The notes beneath the pieces are model-generated. The model saw nothing but the letters and a program-made list of their open reading frames with translations, searched no databases and was not told where the DNA came from. Shown piece by piece: positions 27,994 to 37,244 of a DNA stretch of 64,000 nucleotides (position 1 is its first letter; each line of letters opens with the position of its first letter). The DNA comes from J014 sp964486055. Lineage in GTDB: Bacteria; Acidobacteriota; Blastocatellia; Pyrinomonadales; Pyrinomonadaceae. The position numbers and the translations under genes were made by a program. The stretch lies in contig CAZALE010000001.1 of NCBI GenBank assembly GCA_964486055.1, forward strand, positions 62,001-126,000, read 5' to 3'.

Positions 27994-28890
27994 TTATTGG
28001 TTAGAGGTCTCCTTCTCTATTAGTTCAATTTTGTTTGATAATGGGAAGATCAAGATAAGCAATATCGAAAGCAGTAATGAGATGCTACAAGAGATGCCTC
28101 CCTCTATTCCGTAATCTCCACCTGTAATTAATTCGTCTCCTTTGCTTATAGGCTGAAATACCGAATAATTAGAAAACTCCGTTATTCCGCTTACGTTAAT
28201 GCCGAATAGTGTGGATTGAAACCAGTTCCATGACGCATGCATTGCTATTGAGAGCCAGAGTTTTTTAGTCTTAAGGTACGCAACGGCGAGCCATATTCCA
28301 GCAATAAAAGTATTGACCCAGGAGAGATGACTTGAATTTGGATTGAGGTTGTGGGAAGAGGCAAATAAGAATGAGGTAATTAGTGTTCCAGCTAAGCATA
28401 AATTGGATCTAACGAGAGTTTGCAACATATAACCCCGGAATAGCGACTCTTCCGAGGCTGCCGCAATCAAAAATACGATCAGGTTGATACCTGCAGATTG
28501 TACAAGGCTAGCATTTAGATTCTCGTTCAACGTAAATCGCATGTTTCCAAAAATAATCGATGTAAGAACCGCAAAAGATAGCGAAATACCACCGAGTAAA
28601 ATCCCTAAGGAAATCTCTTTCAAACATTCAACATCAAAATATAAACCAAGCGCTCTGAAACTCTGATTCTCTAGTATTTTTCCTAAAAACCACCCAAGAG
28701 CAAGTGCTAATCCAAGAAAAAATAGACTTTGCATTAAGATCAAGATGGGTTTGTTGCGATTGGAGCTATTGATTATGTTAATTAGAAAAGTTTGAATCGG
28801 AATGGCTAAGAACCAGAATAAAGAGAAGAATAGGAGAAATCTCCAGATGCTGCGAAGTTTTCCATCTGTATTGAAAAATATATGACTCAT
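27994..28890 (-). CDS. CPBP-family intramembrane metalloprotease
   Basis: 298 residues from ATG 28890; a longer TTG start at 28926 would run into the divergent kinase gene. About eight membrane helices. Signatures of the CPBP (Abi/CAAX protease-like) family: EESLFRGYMLQTL (the EExxxR motif), then SSHNLNPNS and the late AMHASWNWF histidine. Members cleave prenylated or membrane proteins or act in bacteriocin self-protection; no bacteriocin gene is visible here. Its start codon is 27 bases from that of the NtrY-like kinase on the other strand. Confidence 0.85.
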   Translation of the reverse strand: MSHIFFNTDGKLRSIWRFLLFFSLFWFLAIPIQTFLINIINSSNRNKPILILMQSLFFLGLALALGWFLGKILENQSFRALGLYFDVECLKEISLGILLGGISLSFAVLTSIIFGNMRFTLNENLNASLVQSAGINLIVFLIAAASEESLFRGYMLQTLVRSNLCLAGTLITSFLFASSHNLNPNSSHLSWVNTFIAGIWLAVAYLKTKKLWLSIAMHASWNWFQSTLFGINVSGITEFSNYSVFQPISKGDELITGGDYGIEGGISCSISLLLSILLILIFPLSNKIELIEKETSNQ

Positions 28891-28917
28891 GATTTGATTC
28901 TGTGCTAAACTGCATTT

Positions 28918-31032
28918 GTGGAGCAAGAGAGTGCAAGTAGAAGACGTATAAAGCTCTGGATTTTTGGTCTAATATCGTTCTCTCTTTTTGTTCTATTGAT
29001 ACTACTTCAGTCCTCGAATTTATGGAAAGCATTAGTTATCGAGACTGCTACTGATACTCTACTTCTTTACGCACTTTCATCGCTGAACTTTATAGCATTC
29101 ATAATATTCGCGTTTATCTTTATTCGTAATCTTCTGAAACTTGCTCGAGAGAGAAAAGAATTACAGCTAGGTTCGCAGATAAAGTCTCGGTTGCTTTTGT
29201 ATTTCTTCGCCGTGAGTCTGATGCCAATTATTGCGATGGCTTGCTTTTCTTATTTATTCATGAATCGTGCAATTGAAAGATGGTTTACTAACATTCCGGA
29301 GAACGTTGTCCGTAGCGCTCAACAAATGCAGCAGGAAGCCAATCAGGTAAGGTTTTCTCATTTCATGCAAATGGCACGTTTCCTGGCTTTCATGCTAGAA
29401 AATCAGAAAATAGACGATCGGAAATTGTCTGAGGTAACCTCTGAGGCTGGCTTAGAGAGGGTAATTATTTTGTCGCAAGATGGCCAAGTCATAGCTCAAA
29501 GCTCATCTTCAGTCCTTAATGAGTATGATAATCTGCCTGCTGAAGGGGAGATAGCAACTTTAAAGGACGGTAGGCTAGTTACGTTGTTTAAACTTTCCGA
29601 TGGAAGAAAGTTGATAGTTTTTTCAGGGAGTTATCCTAGCTCTCAATCAAGCAAGATGGCAGAAAAAGCGCTCGAGGAATTCGATAGATTAAAGTCAAGG
29701 CAAGTTATCGTAAGACAAATAGGCTTGTCTACACTCGGGCTCTTGACGCTGCTTTTGATTTTCGCCTCAGGATGGATTGCCTTTCATCTATCACGTGGTT
29801 TGACCGTACCAATAAAAGCTTTGGCCGAGGGAGCAAATCAGATAGCGAAGGGAAATCTATCTCATAGGGTTAGTGCATTTGCCGAGGATGAGTTGGCACT
29901 ACTTGTATCATCGTTTAATCAAATGGCTGAGCGTTTACAGTTAAGCTCTACTGAGCTTCGAAAGGGCAAAGAGTACATTGAGACAGTGTTAGAATCACTT
30001 TCAACCGGAGTGATTTCTTTAGATGCAGAAAACCGTCTAACTACCATAAATTGGGCTGCTAAGAAGATGCTGAGGCTTGATGATTCCAAAATCATGGGTA
30101 GCAAGTTACCAGAGATCTTATCGGTTGAAAACCTCATGACTTTTGAGAATATCCTGAAACGGGCCAGAAAACTCGGAAAAGCATCGGAGCAGACGATTCT
30201 TTTTCGCCAGAGTGATGATCAGAATCAAATTAGCAGCATTTTGCCAGTTGCTCTTACCGCTACGATGCTTCCAGAAAATAGTGGTGTTGTTATCGTGATC
30301 GAGGATTTGACGGAATTGATCTCTGCTCAAAGGGCTGCAGCATGGTCTGAGGTAGCAAGAAGAATGGCGCACGAGATAAAAAATCCTCTAACGCCAATTC
30401 AGCTTTCAGCGGAGAGAATAGCGAGAAAGTTTGAGACCTTGGTTGCTGAAGAGAATGATGAAAAATTAACATCCCTGAAAAAAGTAATCACGGATGGAAC
30501 GGATATTATTTTATCTGAAGTTAAAAGTTTAAAGTCGATGGTTGATGAATTTTCCAAATTTGCGCGTTTACCTAATCCGAAGCTTGAGATATCTAACCTG
30601 AATGATGTTGTCAGGCGCACCCTTCTGCTTTACGAGGACAGATCCGCTGAGATCAGCATAAAATTGGAGCTTTTAGATCATTTACCTGGTTGCATGCTCG
30701 ATGTCGAGCAGATGAAACAAGTTTTGGTTAATTTAATAGATAATGCCATCGAAGCCTTCGAGCCCGATCAAAAGAATAAGGAAATTATAATCAGGACGAA
30801 TTTTGATCAGAAGGAAGCAAAAATTATTTTGGAGGTTTCTGATAATGCCGTTGGTATAAATCCTGAACACTTTCCAAAACTTTTCCAACCGTATTTTTCG
30901 ACTAAAAATGGTGGGACTGGATTAGGATTAGCCATAGTGCAAAGAATAATTACCGAACACTCCGGAAAAATATCTGTGGCGAAAAATTATCCTCGCGGCA
31001 CTAGATTTCGTATAGAGCTAACACCGGCATAA
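28918..31032 (+). CDS. NtrY-like sensor histidine kinase
   Basis: 704 residues, GTG start. Four membrane segments (two at ~12-60, one at ~90-115, one near 275-297) bracket a ~150-residue extracytoplasmic sensor. Then come HAMP (~295-345), PAS (~350-460), HisKA with His485 (RRMAHEIKNPLTPIQLSAER, typical of NtrY) and HATPase_c (DNAVGI and GGTGLGLAIV). In the G1 box the usual DNGxGI is DNAVGI. NtrY senses nitrogen or envelope state and phosphorylates an NtrX regulator, but no response regulator is adjacent, so the partner is unknown. Confidence 0.9.
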   Translation: MEQESASRRRIKLWIFGLISFSLFVLLILLQSSNLWKALVIETATDTLLLYALSSLNFIAFIIFAFIFIRNLLKLARERKELQLGSQIKSRLLLYFFAVSLMPIIAMACFSYLFMNRAIERWFTNIPENVVRSAQQMQQEANQVRFSHFMQMARFLAFMLENQKIDDRKLSEVTSEAGLERVIILSQDGQVIAQSSSSVLNEYDNLPAEGEIATLKDGRLVTLFKLSDGRKLIVFSGSYPSSQSSKMAEKALEEFDRLKSRQVIVRQIGLSTLGLLTLLLIFASGWIAFHLSRGLTVPIKALAEGANQIAKGNLSHRVSAFAEDELALLVSSFNQMAERLQLSSTELRKGKEYIETVLESLSTGVISLDAENRLTTINWAAKKMLRLDDSKIMGSKLPEILSVENLMTFENILKRARKLGKASEQTILFRQSDDQNQISSILPVALTATMLPENSGVVIVIEDLTELISAQRAAAWSEVARRMAHEIKNPLTPIQLSAERIARKFETLVAEENDEKLTSLKKVITDGTDIILSEVKSLKSMVDEFSKFARLPNPKLEISNLNDVVRRTLLLYEDRSAEISIKLELLDHLPGCMLDVEQMKQVLVNLIDNAIEAFEPDQKNKEIIIRTNFDQKEAKIILEVSDNAVGINPEHFPKLFQPYFSTKNGGTGLGLAIVQRIITEHSGKISVAKNYPRGTRFRIELTPA

Positions 31033-31095
31033 GATGAAGCGAATACGTTTGTCTATTACTTTTCATATCTGCACGATTGCAATACCATTAAGATT

Positions 31096-32274
31096 TCAAT
31101 TTAGTTTTCCATCTTGGCTCAAGCGAGCAATGTTGTTTCTCGGCTGTCCTAATACTTGTGTAAAGCGTCCTCCCAGGATTATTTTTCCATCCGCCTGCAA
31201 AGCTAAGGTTGAAATCCTAGTGAAAGATCCTCCATCGACATTGACGTCTGGAAAGCTAGAATCCAGAGTGCCATCTGGATTAAGTCTTGTAATGTAACGT
31301 CTTGGTTGTCCATTTACCAGAGTAAAGAATCCACCTATGAGGAGTTTGCCATCTGGCTGAATTAGCAAAGTTCTGACTGTGGCATTTGGACTGGCAATAA
31401 ACGTAGGATCTGTAGTTCCATTTGCCTTTAACTGTGCCAGATAACTTTTATTTTGTTCTCCAATGGAACTAAAATTTCCTCCTACTATAATCTTGCCAGT
31501 AGACTGCACAGCTATGCTGAGCACGTCGCCATCTGCATTAGGATTAAAATCCACGTCCAAGCTGCCATCTGGTTTTAAGCGTGCTAACCTGCTTCTCTTC
31601 TGTTCAGCTACTTTATTAAATGCCCCGCCTATGAATATAGTGCTGTCAGAGTGAACAGTGATTGCATAAACGGTTCCATCAGTGTTAGAAGTAAAGCTTT
31701 TATCGAGGCTTCCGTCCTCATTCAATCTGGCAATGTAAGTTCTCGTTTGTCCATTAACTTCAGTGAACGCACCTCCCAAAAGTATCTTTCCGTCTGGTTG
31801 TATAGCTAATGCATGTATTGTCCCATTAGTATCGGTATTGAATCCTATATCTAAAGTGCCATCTATGTTTAAGCGTGCTATTCTATTTTTCCTTTGTCCT
31901 GCTACGGTGGTGAATTGCCCCGCAATTATAATCTTTCCATCAGGTTGGATTGCAATCGCAAGGACGGCGGGTGAAATCATCCCACCGATACTCAAATTCG
32001 GGAAACTAGAATCTAGACTTCCATCTTCATTCAATCTGGCTAAACCACCTCTGGGCTGTCCTGCTATTTGCGCGAAGCTACCACCAGCGATTATCCTTCC
32101 ATCTGTCTGGGTAGCCAAAGCGTATACTGAATTGCTGGCATTTGGATTGAATCCGCCGGCGAGGGATTGAGAATGACCTTCAACTAACAATGAAGCGATT
32201 ACCAACATGATAAACGCAGCTTTGTAAAATCTACTCTTTATTTTTAATCTGATTTTTCCATCTAAATATTGCAT
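31096..32274 (-). CDS. Exported delta-60 repeat beta-propeller-like protein
   Basis: 392 residues from ATG 32274, chosen for a perfect AGGAGG 12 bases upstream and a signal peptide right after it (FIMLVIASLLVEGHSQ); longer in-frame starts up to 32409 lack this. After residue ~45 come seven repeats of about 50 residues with the delta-60 pattern (IQPDGKIIIAGQF, then IARLNxDGSLDxxF). Seven repeats suggest a single closed propeller. Function unknown; such proteins are exported and common in Acidobacteriota and Bacteroidota. Convergent with the NtrY-like kinase, 63 bases apart. Confidence 0.88.
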   Translation of the reverse strand: MQYLDGKIRLKIKSRFYKAAFIMLVIASLLVEGHSQSLAGGFNPNASNSVYALATQTDGRIIAGGSFAQIAGQPRGGLARLNEDGSLDSSFPNLSIGGMISPAVLAIAIQPDGKIIIAGQFTTVAGQRKNRIARLNIDGTLDIGFNTDTNGTIHALAIQPDGKILLGGAFTEVNGQTRTYIARLNEDGSLDKSFTSNTDGTVYAITVHSDSTIFIGGAFNKVAEQKRSRLARLKPDGSLDVDFNPNADGDVLSIAVQSTGKIIVGGNFSSIGEQNKSYLAQLKANGTTDPTFIASPNATVRTLLIQPDGKLLIGGFFTLVNGQPRRYITRLNPDGTLDSSFPDVNVDGGSFTRISTLALQADGKIILGGRFTQVLGQPRNNIARLSQDGKLN

Positions 32275-32891
32275 TTTATAAACTGGCCTCCTGATAGCTA
32301 ACTTGATCATATTCGTCATCGCCCTGTTTTTCTCAGACATAAAATATATTTCATCTATGCAACATGGTCTTTCATCTAAGCAATGAATTGAGCTTCTAAG
32401 CGATCGCACGGGAATTAACCCTATGTATAATCATAAATAGAAATCACGCAGTGATGGCCACTCTGGTTACTGTTAACCAAAACAAGATCTTCACGAAAAA
32501 TATTTTATTTGTTATTTAAGGGAGCTAAGCTTAGCTTTAATGAGGATTCTAGAGGTCTGTAAGCTCGGTTGTCAATGAAACTTGCATCCGAAGAATGTAA
32601 ACTTTTTCTCAACATTGTCTAAATAATTTTAAAATTGCTGAAGGATCAATGTCTTATAGTGCCTGAAGAATCTACGAAAAGATCTGTTTTTTATCACTAA
32701 ATAAAAATCTATTTTTGATCGAATGATCGGCGAAAGGCTCATCTCATCGATCAGCTAAGATATGGTTTCCATATGATTCAATGTGGTCGGTTTGGGAGAA
32801 ATGAAGGAGTGACTTAGGTAATTTTCACTCTCGGGATCTCATTTGTGTTGCCTGAGATAGAGGCAAGACTCAAATAAGGTTATTTATTCGT
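32275..32891. other. Long intergenic region without a recognisable gene
   Basis: 617 bases, AT-rich, between divergent genes, with no credible ORF on either strand. It holds a perfect 14-bp palindrome AGCTAAGCTTAGCT (32523-32536), a TGGTTA-N4-TAACCA inverted repeat (32464-32479) and two mutually exclusive short stems (ATCTCA with TGAGAT at 32836-32858; TTGCCT with AGGCAA at 32848-32866) just upstream of the fatty-acid operon promoter. Any of these could be regulator sites or part of a small RNA; none matches a family I know. Confidence 0.6.
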
Positions 32892-32919
32892 TTGACACAT
32901 AGGTTTCAAAGGCTATAAT
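32892..32919 (+). promoter_or_regulatory. Sigma-70 promoter of the yceD-rpmF-fab operon
   Basis: Consensus -35 TTGACA (32892-32897) and -10 TATAAT (32914-32919), both 6/6, separated by 16 bases. The predicted transcription start near 32926 leaves a leader of about 20 bases before the first gene. Confidence 0.85.
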
Positions 32920-32945
32920 AAAATCTTTTGTTACTTACATATGAA

Positions 32946-33467
32946 ATGATAGTCGACCTGACCCAAATTGAAAATGAGGTTTTCTTTGAGGTAAGCATTG
33001 AGCCGTCGGATGTGCAATGGGATGAAGATGACGTCGACTTGACACGACCTTTGACGGTTCGATGTAGGATTGAGAAAGGAGATGGTCAGGTAAAGGTTGA
33101 AGGCAACATAAAAACGATTCTAAAGGCTCATTGTTCGCGGTGTTTTGAGCAGAAAGATCTAGATACAGACATAAATTTCATAGCTATTTTTGTAAATAGA
33201 GAGAAATTTCCAACTGATGAAGAGTTGGAGTTGCACAAAGAGGATTTAGATGTTTCACTATTTGAAGGGGAAGAGCTCAACCTTGCTGAAGTTGCGAGAG
33301 AACAAATTTTAATAAGCCTTCCCACGCGAATTCTTTGCAGCTCTGATTGTAAAGGACTTTGTGGTATTTGTTGGACTAATCTAAATAATGCGTCCTGCAA
33401 ATGCCACGAGAAGCAAATAGATTTAAGATTTGCGAAGTTAAAAGAATTAAACGAGAGAAGAAATTAA
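32946..33467 (+). CDS. yceD: YceD family protein (DUF177)
   Basis: 173 residues from ATG 32946; an in-frame TTG at 32928 would start almost at the predicted transcription start. Carries the DUF177 Cys pairs: CSRCFE and, near the C-terminus, CSSDCKGLCGICWTNLN plus CKC, a likely zinc site. YceD is nearly always encoded directly upstream of rpmF and is implicated in 23S rRNA or ribosome biogenesis. That arrangement holds here (14-base gap to rpmF). Confidence 0.9.
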   Translation: MIVDLTQIENEVFFEVSIEPSDVQWDEDDVDLTRPLTVRCRIEKGDGQVKVEGNIKTILKAHCSRCFEQKDLDTDINFIAIFVNREKFPTDEELELHKEDLDVSLFEGEELNLAEVAREQILISLPTRILCSSDCKGLCGICWTNLNNASCKCHEKQIDLRFAKLKELNERRN

Positions 33468-33481
33468 GGAGTAGATAAACA

Positions 33482-33667
33482 ATGCCAAATCCGAAGCGTA
33501 AACATTCGAAATCGAGAGTAAGGACTAAACGTGCGCATGACGCTTTGAAAGTGCCACAATTCTACATTGATAAGGACACAGGTGAGCCAGTCAGACCACA
33601 TCGCATCAACTTAAAGACTGGAACTTATAAAGGTCGAAAAATTCTTGAAGTCAAGTCAGAAAGTTAG
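33482..33667 (+). CDS. rpmF: 50S ribosomal protein L32
   Basis: 61 residues. Starts MPNPKRKHSKSRVRTKRAH, the universal L32 N-terminus. The zinc cysteines of the C+ form (CxxC...C) are absent: the region reads FYIDKDTGEPVRPHRINL, so this is the zinc-independent form. Two bases separate its stop from fabH. Confidence 0.96.
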   Translation: MPNPKRKHSKSRVRTKRAHDALKVPQFYIDKDTGEPVRPHRINLKTGTYKGRKILEVKSES

Positions 33668-33669
33668 CA

Positions 33670-34662
33670 ATGCATAACAATAACCTGAATGCTGGAATCT
33701 TAGGGATGGGACATTCTTATCCGAGCGGTATTTTGACGAATGCCGACTTGGAAAAGATAGTTGACACATCCGACGAGTGGATAACGACTCGTACCGGGAT
33801 AAAACAAAGACATAAGGCTGCAAGCGATGAATACACGTCTCAATTCGCAGTGAAAGCTGGCAAACAAGCCCTGGAGCGTGCAGGTATCGATCCAAATGAT
33901 ATCGATGTCATAGTTTGTGCTACTACAACGCCGGATCAAATTCTGCCCTCTACAGGCTGTATAATCCAGCGTGAGTTAGGATGCGAAAATGCAGCCGGAA
34001 TGGATTTATTCGCAGCTTGCTCAGGATTTATATACGGATTGACCATGGTAGAGTCAATGATAAGAACTGGGCAAATACGTTATGCATTGGTTATTGGTGC
34101 GGAAGTTTTAACGAAATACGTTGATTATACCGATAGATCAACATGTGTTCTGTTCGGAGACGGCGCAGGCGCTGCAGTTTTAGGTCCTGTTTCAAAGGAG
34201 AAAGGAATACTTGCGGCAAAAATTCGCTCAGATGGGCGCTACGAAGAGCAATTGTATGCACCTGGAGGTGGCACGCGTTACGGTACATCACATGAGACGA
34301 TAGAGAAGAGAATGCATTACTTCAAGATGAAAGGTAACGAGCTATTTAAAGTAGCTGTTCGTTCTATGGCTGATATCTCGGCGGAGGTGATACAAAAAGC
34401 AGGCCTTACAATCGACGATATAGACTTAGTTATCCCTCATCAAGCTAATCAGAGAATCACAGATGCTGTAGCGCAGCGATTGGGTGTGCCACAAGAAAAA
34501 GTTTATTCGAATATTGCGTATCATGGTAATACCTCGTCTGCATCGATACCAATAGCTATCGATGAATGTATACAGTCCGGAAAAATTCATGAGGGAAGTA
34601 CGGTGCTCTTAACTGCTTTTGGTGGGGGTGTTACATGGGGCGCCACTATAGTAAAGTTTTAG
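33670..34662 (+). CDS. fabH: 3-oxoacyl-ACP synthase III
   Basis: 330 residues. Starts fatty-acid synthesis by condensing acetyl-CoA (or branched acyl-CoA) with malonyl-ACP. The catalytic triad is complete: Cys117 in LFAACSGF, His in IPHQANQRI (~257) and Asn in YHGNTSSAS (~287). GFGGGVTWG-type glycine C-terminus present. It follows rpmF by 2 bases. plsX, which normally lies between them, is missing here. Confidence 0.96.
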   Translation: MHNNNLNAGILGMGHSYPSGILTNADLEKIVDTSDEWITTRTGIKQRHKAASDEYTSQFAVKAGKQALERAGIDPNDIDVIVCATTTPDQILPSTGCIIQRELGCENAAGMDLFAACSGFIYGLTMVESMIRTGQIRYALVIGAEVLTKYVDYTDRSTCVLFGDGAGAAVLGPVSKEKGILAAKIRSDGRYEEQLYAPGGGTRYGTSHETIEKRMHYFKMKGNELFKVAVRSMADISAEVIQKAGLTIDDIDLVIPHQANQRITDAVAQRLGVPQEKVYSNIAYHGNTSSASIPIAIDECIQSGKIHEGSTVLLTAFGGGVTWGATIVKF

Positions 34663-34682
34663 ATACCTGAAAGAGAGCTACG

Positions 34683-35618
34683 ATGTCGAAGGTCGCCTTT
34701 GTTTTTCCTGGACAGGGAAGTCAATTCGTCGGAATGGGGAAAGATTTCTATCATGATTTCCCTATCGCACGTAGGATTTTTGAGCAGGCCGATGAGGCAT
34801 TAGGTTTTTCGATAAGTAAAATCTGCTTTGAAGGCCCAGCAGAGGCTCTGACCTTAACAGAAAACACTCAACCTGCTATCTTGACCACGTCCGTAGCCAT
34901 ATATGAGGTGATCAAAGCTGAAGGATTGTTAATGCCAGATTTCGTCGCTGGGCATAGTTTAGGAGAGTACACGGCATTGGTTGTAGCCGAGGCTATAAGC
35001 TTTTCGGATGCCGTTAAAGTAGTTCGTAAGAGAGGCAGATACATGCAAGAGGCAGTTCCATTAGGCGTAGGAGCTATGGCTGCAATTCTAGGTCTTGACA
35101 TATCTACGGTGCGAGAGGTATGTGAAGAAGTAGAGCAGAACGGAAAAGTGTGCGCACCTGCTAATATAAATTCTCAATCACAGATAGTGATAGCAGGAGA
35201 TACCGAAGCAGTCGACAAAGCCATCGATTTACTGAAGCAAAGAGGTGCTAAAAGAGCGATAAAGCTGAATGTATCTGCTCCATTTCACTGTAAATTGATG
35301 TTACCAGCTCAGGAAAAACTTTCTGTTGATTTAAAGGAAGTTGATTTTAATGACTTAAAATTTCCGCTAGTAGAAAATGTTTCTGCTGAATTTAATCAGA
35401 ATGGCGAGAGAGCCCGCGAAGCCTTAATTGAACAGGTTTCATCGCCGGTTCGCTGGGCAGAATCAGTTAATAAGTTGATACAAAAGGGTGTTACAACGTT
35501 TGTCGAAATAGGTCCTGGCAAAGTATTATCAGGTTTGATAAAGCAAATTAACAGAGATGTTCGTTGTTTGAACATCGAAAAAACTGAAAATCTACAAGAA
35601 CTAAGGAGAAGTTTATAA
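34683..35618 (+). CDS. fabD: Malonyl-CoA:ACP transacylase
   Basis: 311 residues. Loads malonate from CoA onto ACP. Ser92 in the GHSLGEYTAL nucleophile elbow, oxyanion GQGSQFVGMG at 10-19, His in SAPFHCKLM (~200) and the GPGKVLSGLIKQ C-terminal motif are all present. The end is 3 bases before acpP. Confidence 0.97.
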   Translation: MSKVAFVFPGQGSQFVGMGKDFYHDFPIARRIFEQADEALGFSISKICFEGPAEALTLTENTQPAILTTSVAIYEVIKAEGLLMPDFVAGHSLGEYTALVVAEAISFSDAVKVVRKRGRYMQEAVPLGVGAMAAILGLDISTVREVCEEVEQNGKVCAPANINSQSQIVIAGDTEAVDKAIDLLKQRGAKRAIKLNVSAPFHCKLMLPAQEKLSVDLKEVDFNDLKFPLVENVSAEFNQNGERAREALIEQVSSPVRWAESVNKLIQKGVTTFVEIGPGKVLSGLIKQINRDVRCLNIEKTENLQELRRSL

Positions 35619-35621
35619 ACT

Positions 35622-35873
35622 ATGGCAGAGAACATTACTGAAATTCAAGAAAAAATAAAACAGATAATAGTTGATGAGCTTGGAGTTGACGAAGAACAAG
35701 TGACCGAGAATGCCCGCTTCATCGAAGACTTAGGAGCAGACTCGCTTGATATCGTAGAGCTCGTAATGCGTTTTGAAGAGGAATTTGGTATTGAAATACC
35801 AGATGAAGACGCAGAAAAAATACAGTCTGTCCGCGATGCTTTTGCATATGTCGAACAGCGTAAGAAAAGTTAA
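35622..35873 (+). CDS. acpP: Acyl carrier protein
   Basis: 83 residues, acidic. Ser41 in GADSLDIVELVM carries the phosphopantetheine arm. Length and four-helix pattern are standard. Located between fabD and fabF; fabG, usually just before acpP, is absent. A long hairpin begins six bases after the stop codon. Confidence 0.98.
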   Translation: MAENITEIQEKIKQIIVDELGVDEEQVTENARFIEDLGADSLDIVELVMRFEEEFGIEIPDEDAEKIQSVRDAFAYVEQRKKS

Positions 35874-35878
35874 GCAAC

Positions 35879-35916
35879 GTAATGTGTGGTGAAAATCAAT
35901 TTTTACCGCACATTAC
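35879..35916 (+). promoter_or_regulatory. Long hairpin between acpP and fabF
   Basis: Two 17-base arms (35879-35895 and 35900-35916) flank a 4-base loop. In RNA all 17 positions pair, two as G-U wobbles. It begins 6 bases after the acpP stop. No T-run follows, so it is more likely a processing or 3'-stabilising element, or a partial attenuator, than a full terminator. Confidence 0.8.
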
Positions 35917-35958
35917 ATGAATGGCTTCATAACTACTTAAAGTTAGCGGTGTAGATGT

Positions 35959-37200
35959 ATGAGACGACGTGTAGTTGTTACGGGATTGGGGTTGGTAACC
36001 CCTTGCGGCAATGATGTGCCTTCTACGTGGCAAGCACTAATGGAAGGTAGAAGTGGCGCTGATTACATAAGAAAGTTCGATGCTGAAGGTTTCGATGTAA
36101 AAATCGCTTGTGAGGTTAAAAACTTCAATCCCGAAGACTTTCTTGACAGAAAAGAAGCTCGTCGAATGGGGGCTTTTACGCATTTTGCCATCGCTGCGGC
36201 TGATCAAGCCATGAAAGATAGTGGATTGAAAATAACGGATGCTAATGCCGACATGGTCGGGACTTACATAAGTTCCGGCATTGGAGATTTCTGGGCTATA
36301 GAGCGAGAGCATGAAAAATTGTTGACCCAAGGACCTAAAAAGGTCTCTCCATTTTTCATTGTCTCTGCTATCGTAAACCTAGCCGCTGGAAACGTTTCAA
36401 TTCGTTATGGGGCTAAAGGTCCGAATTCTGCTACTGCGACTGCTTGCTCAGCAGGCGCTCACGCTATCGGAGATAGCTTCAGAATAATCGAGCGCGGTGA
36501 TGCAGATGCCATGATTTGTGGTGGAACCGAAAGCGCCATCACTCCTATGTCTATAGCTGGGTTCGACTCGATGCGAGCCCTCTCACGCCGTAACGACGAC
36601 CCGACGAAAGCCTCAAGGCCGTTCGATGCGCAGCGTGATGGCTTTGTCATAGGAGAAGGCGCTGGGATAATGATTCTAGAAGAAATGGAGCATGCAAAGG
36701 CTCGTGGGGCGAAAATCTATGCGGAAATTGTAGGTTATGGAATGACTGGTGATGCTTATCATGTAACTCAGCCTGATGAAACTGCATCAGGTGCAGTGAG
36801 GGTAATGCAGCGAGCCATAAAAGATGCTGGAATATCCCCAGAGCAAATCGGTTACATAAACGCACATGGAACTTCGACGCCCTACAACGATAAATTCGAA
36901 ACGTTAGCAATAAAGAAAGTCTTCGGTGATCATGCATATAAACTTGCTGTCAGCTCCACAAAGTCCATGATAGGCCATGCCCTAGGTGCTGCAGGTGGCA
37001 TCGAGGCTGTTATTACTGTATTGGCATTGAAACACCAAATGCTGCCACCAACAATAAACTATGAAAATCCAGATCCTGAGTGTGATTTGGATTATGTTCC
37101 TAATAAAGCTAGACCAGCCCAAATTGAATATGCCTTAACCAATAGTTTCGGCTTTGGTGGCACTAACGCTTGTTTGATCTTCAAACGTTACGAAGAATAA
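35959..37200 (+). CDS. fabF: 3-oxoacyl-ACP synthase II
   Basis: 413 residues. Elongating ketosynthase. Cys163 in TACSAGAHAIGD, His in NAHGTSTPYND (~304) and His in IGHALGAAGG (~341) form the active site; the C-terminal NSFGFGGTNACL motif is intact. Separated from acpP by 85 bases containing the hairpin. Last gene of the fatty-acid cluster. Confidence 0.97.
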   Translation: MRRRVVVTGLGLVTPCGNDVPSTWQALMEGRSGADYIRKFDAEGFDVKIACEVKNFNPEDFLDRKEARRMGAFTHFAIAAADQAMKDSGLKITDANADMVGTYISSGIGDFWAIEREHEKLLTQGPKKVSPFFIVSAIVNLAAGNVSIRYGAKGPNSATATACSAGAHAIGDSFRIIERGDADAMICGGTESAITPMSIAGFDSMRALSRRNDDPTKASRPFDAQRDGFVIGEGAGIMILEEMEHAKARGAKIYAEIVGYGMTGDAYHVTQPDETASGAVRVMQRAIKDAGISPEQIGYINAHGTSTPYNDKFETLAIKKVFGDHAYKLAVSSTKSMIGHALGAAGGIEAVITVLALKHQMLPPTINYENPDPECDLDYVPNKARPAQIEYALTNSFGFGGTNACLIFKRYEE

Positions 37201-37244
37201 TCCCACGCTACTTCGTAGTATATAGTGCGAATCATTTATAAAAA

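Noticed and set aside
31763..32170. 135-codon ORF on the plus strand
   Set aside because: It is the antisense frame of the delta-60 repeats, which keep their reading pattern on the minus strand; no independent ribosome site or domain.
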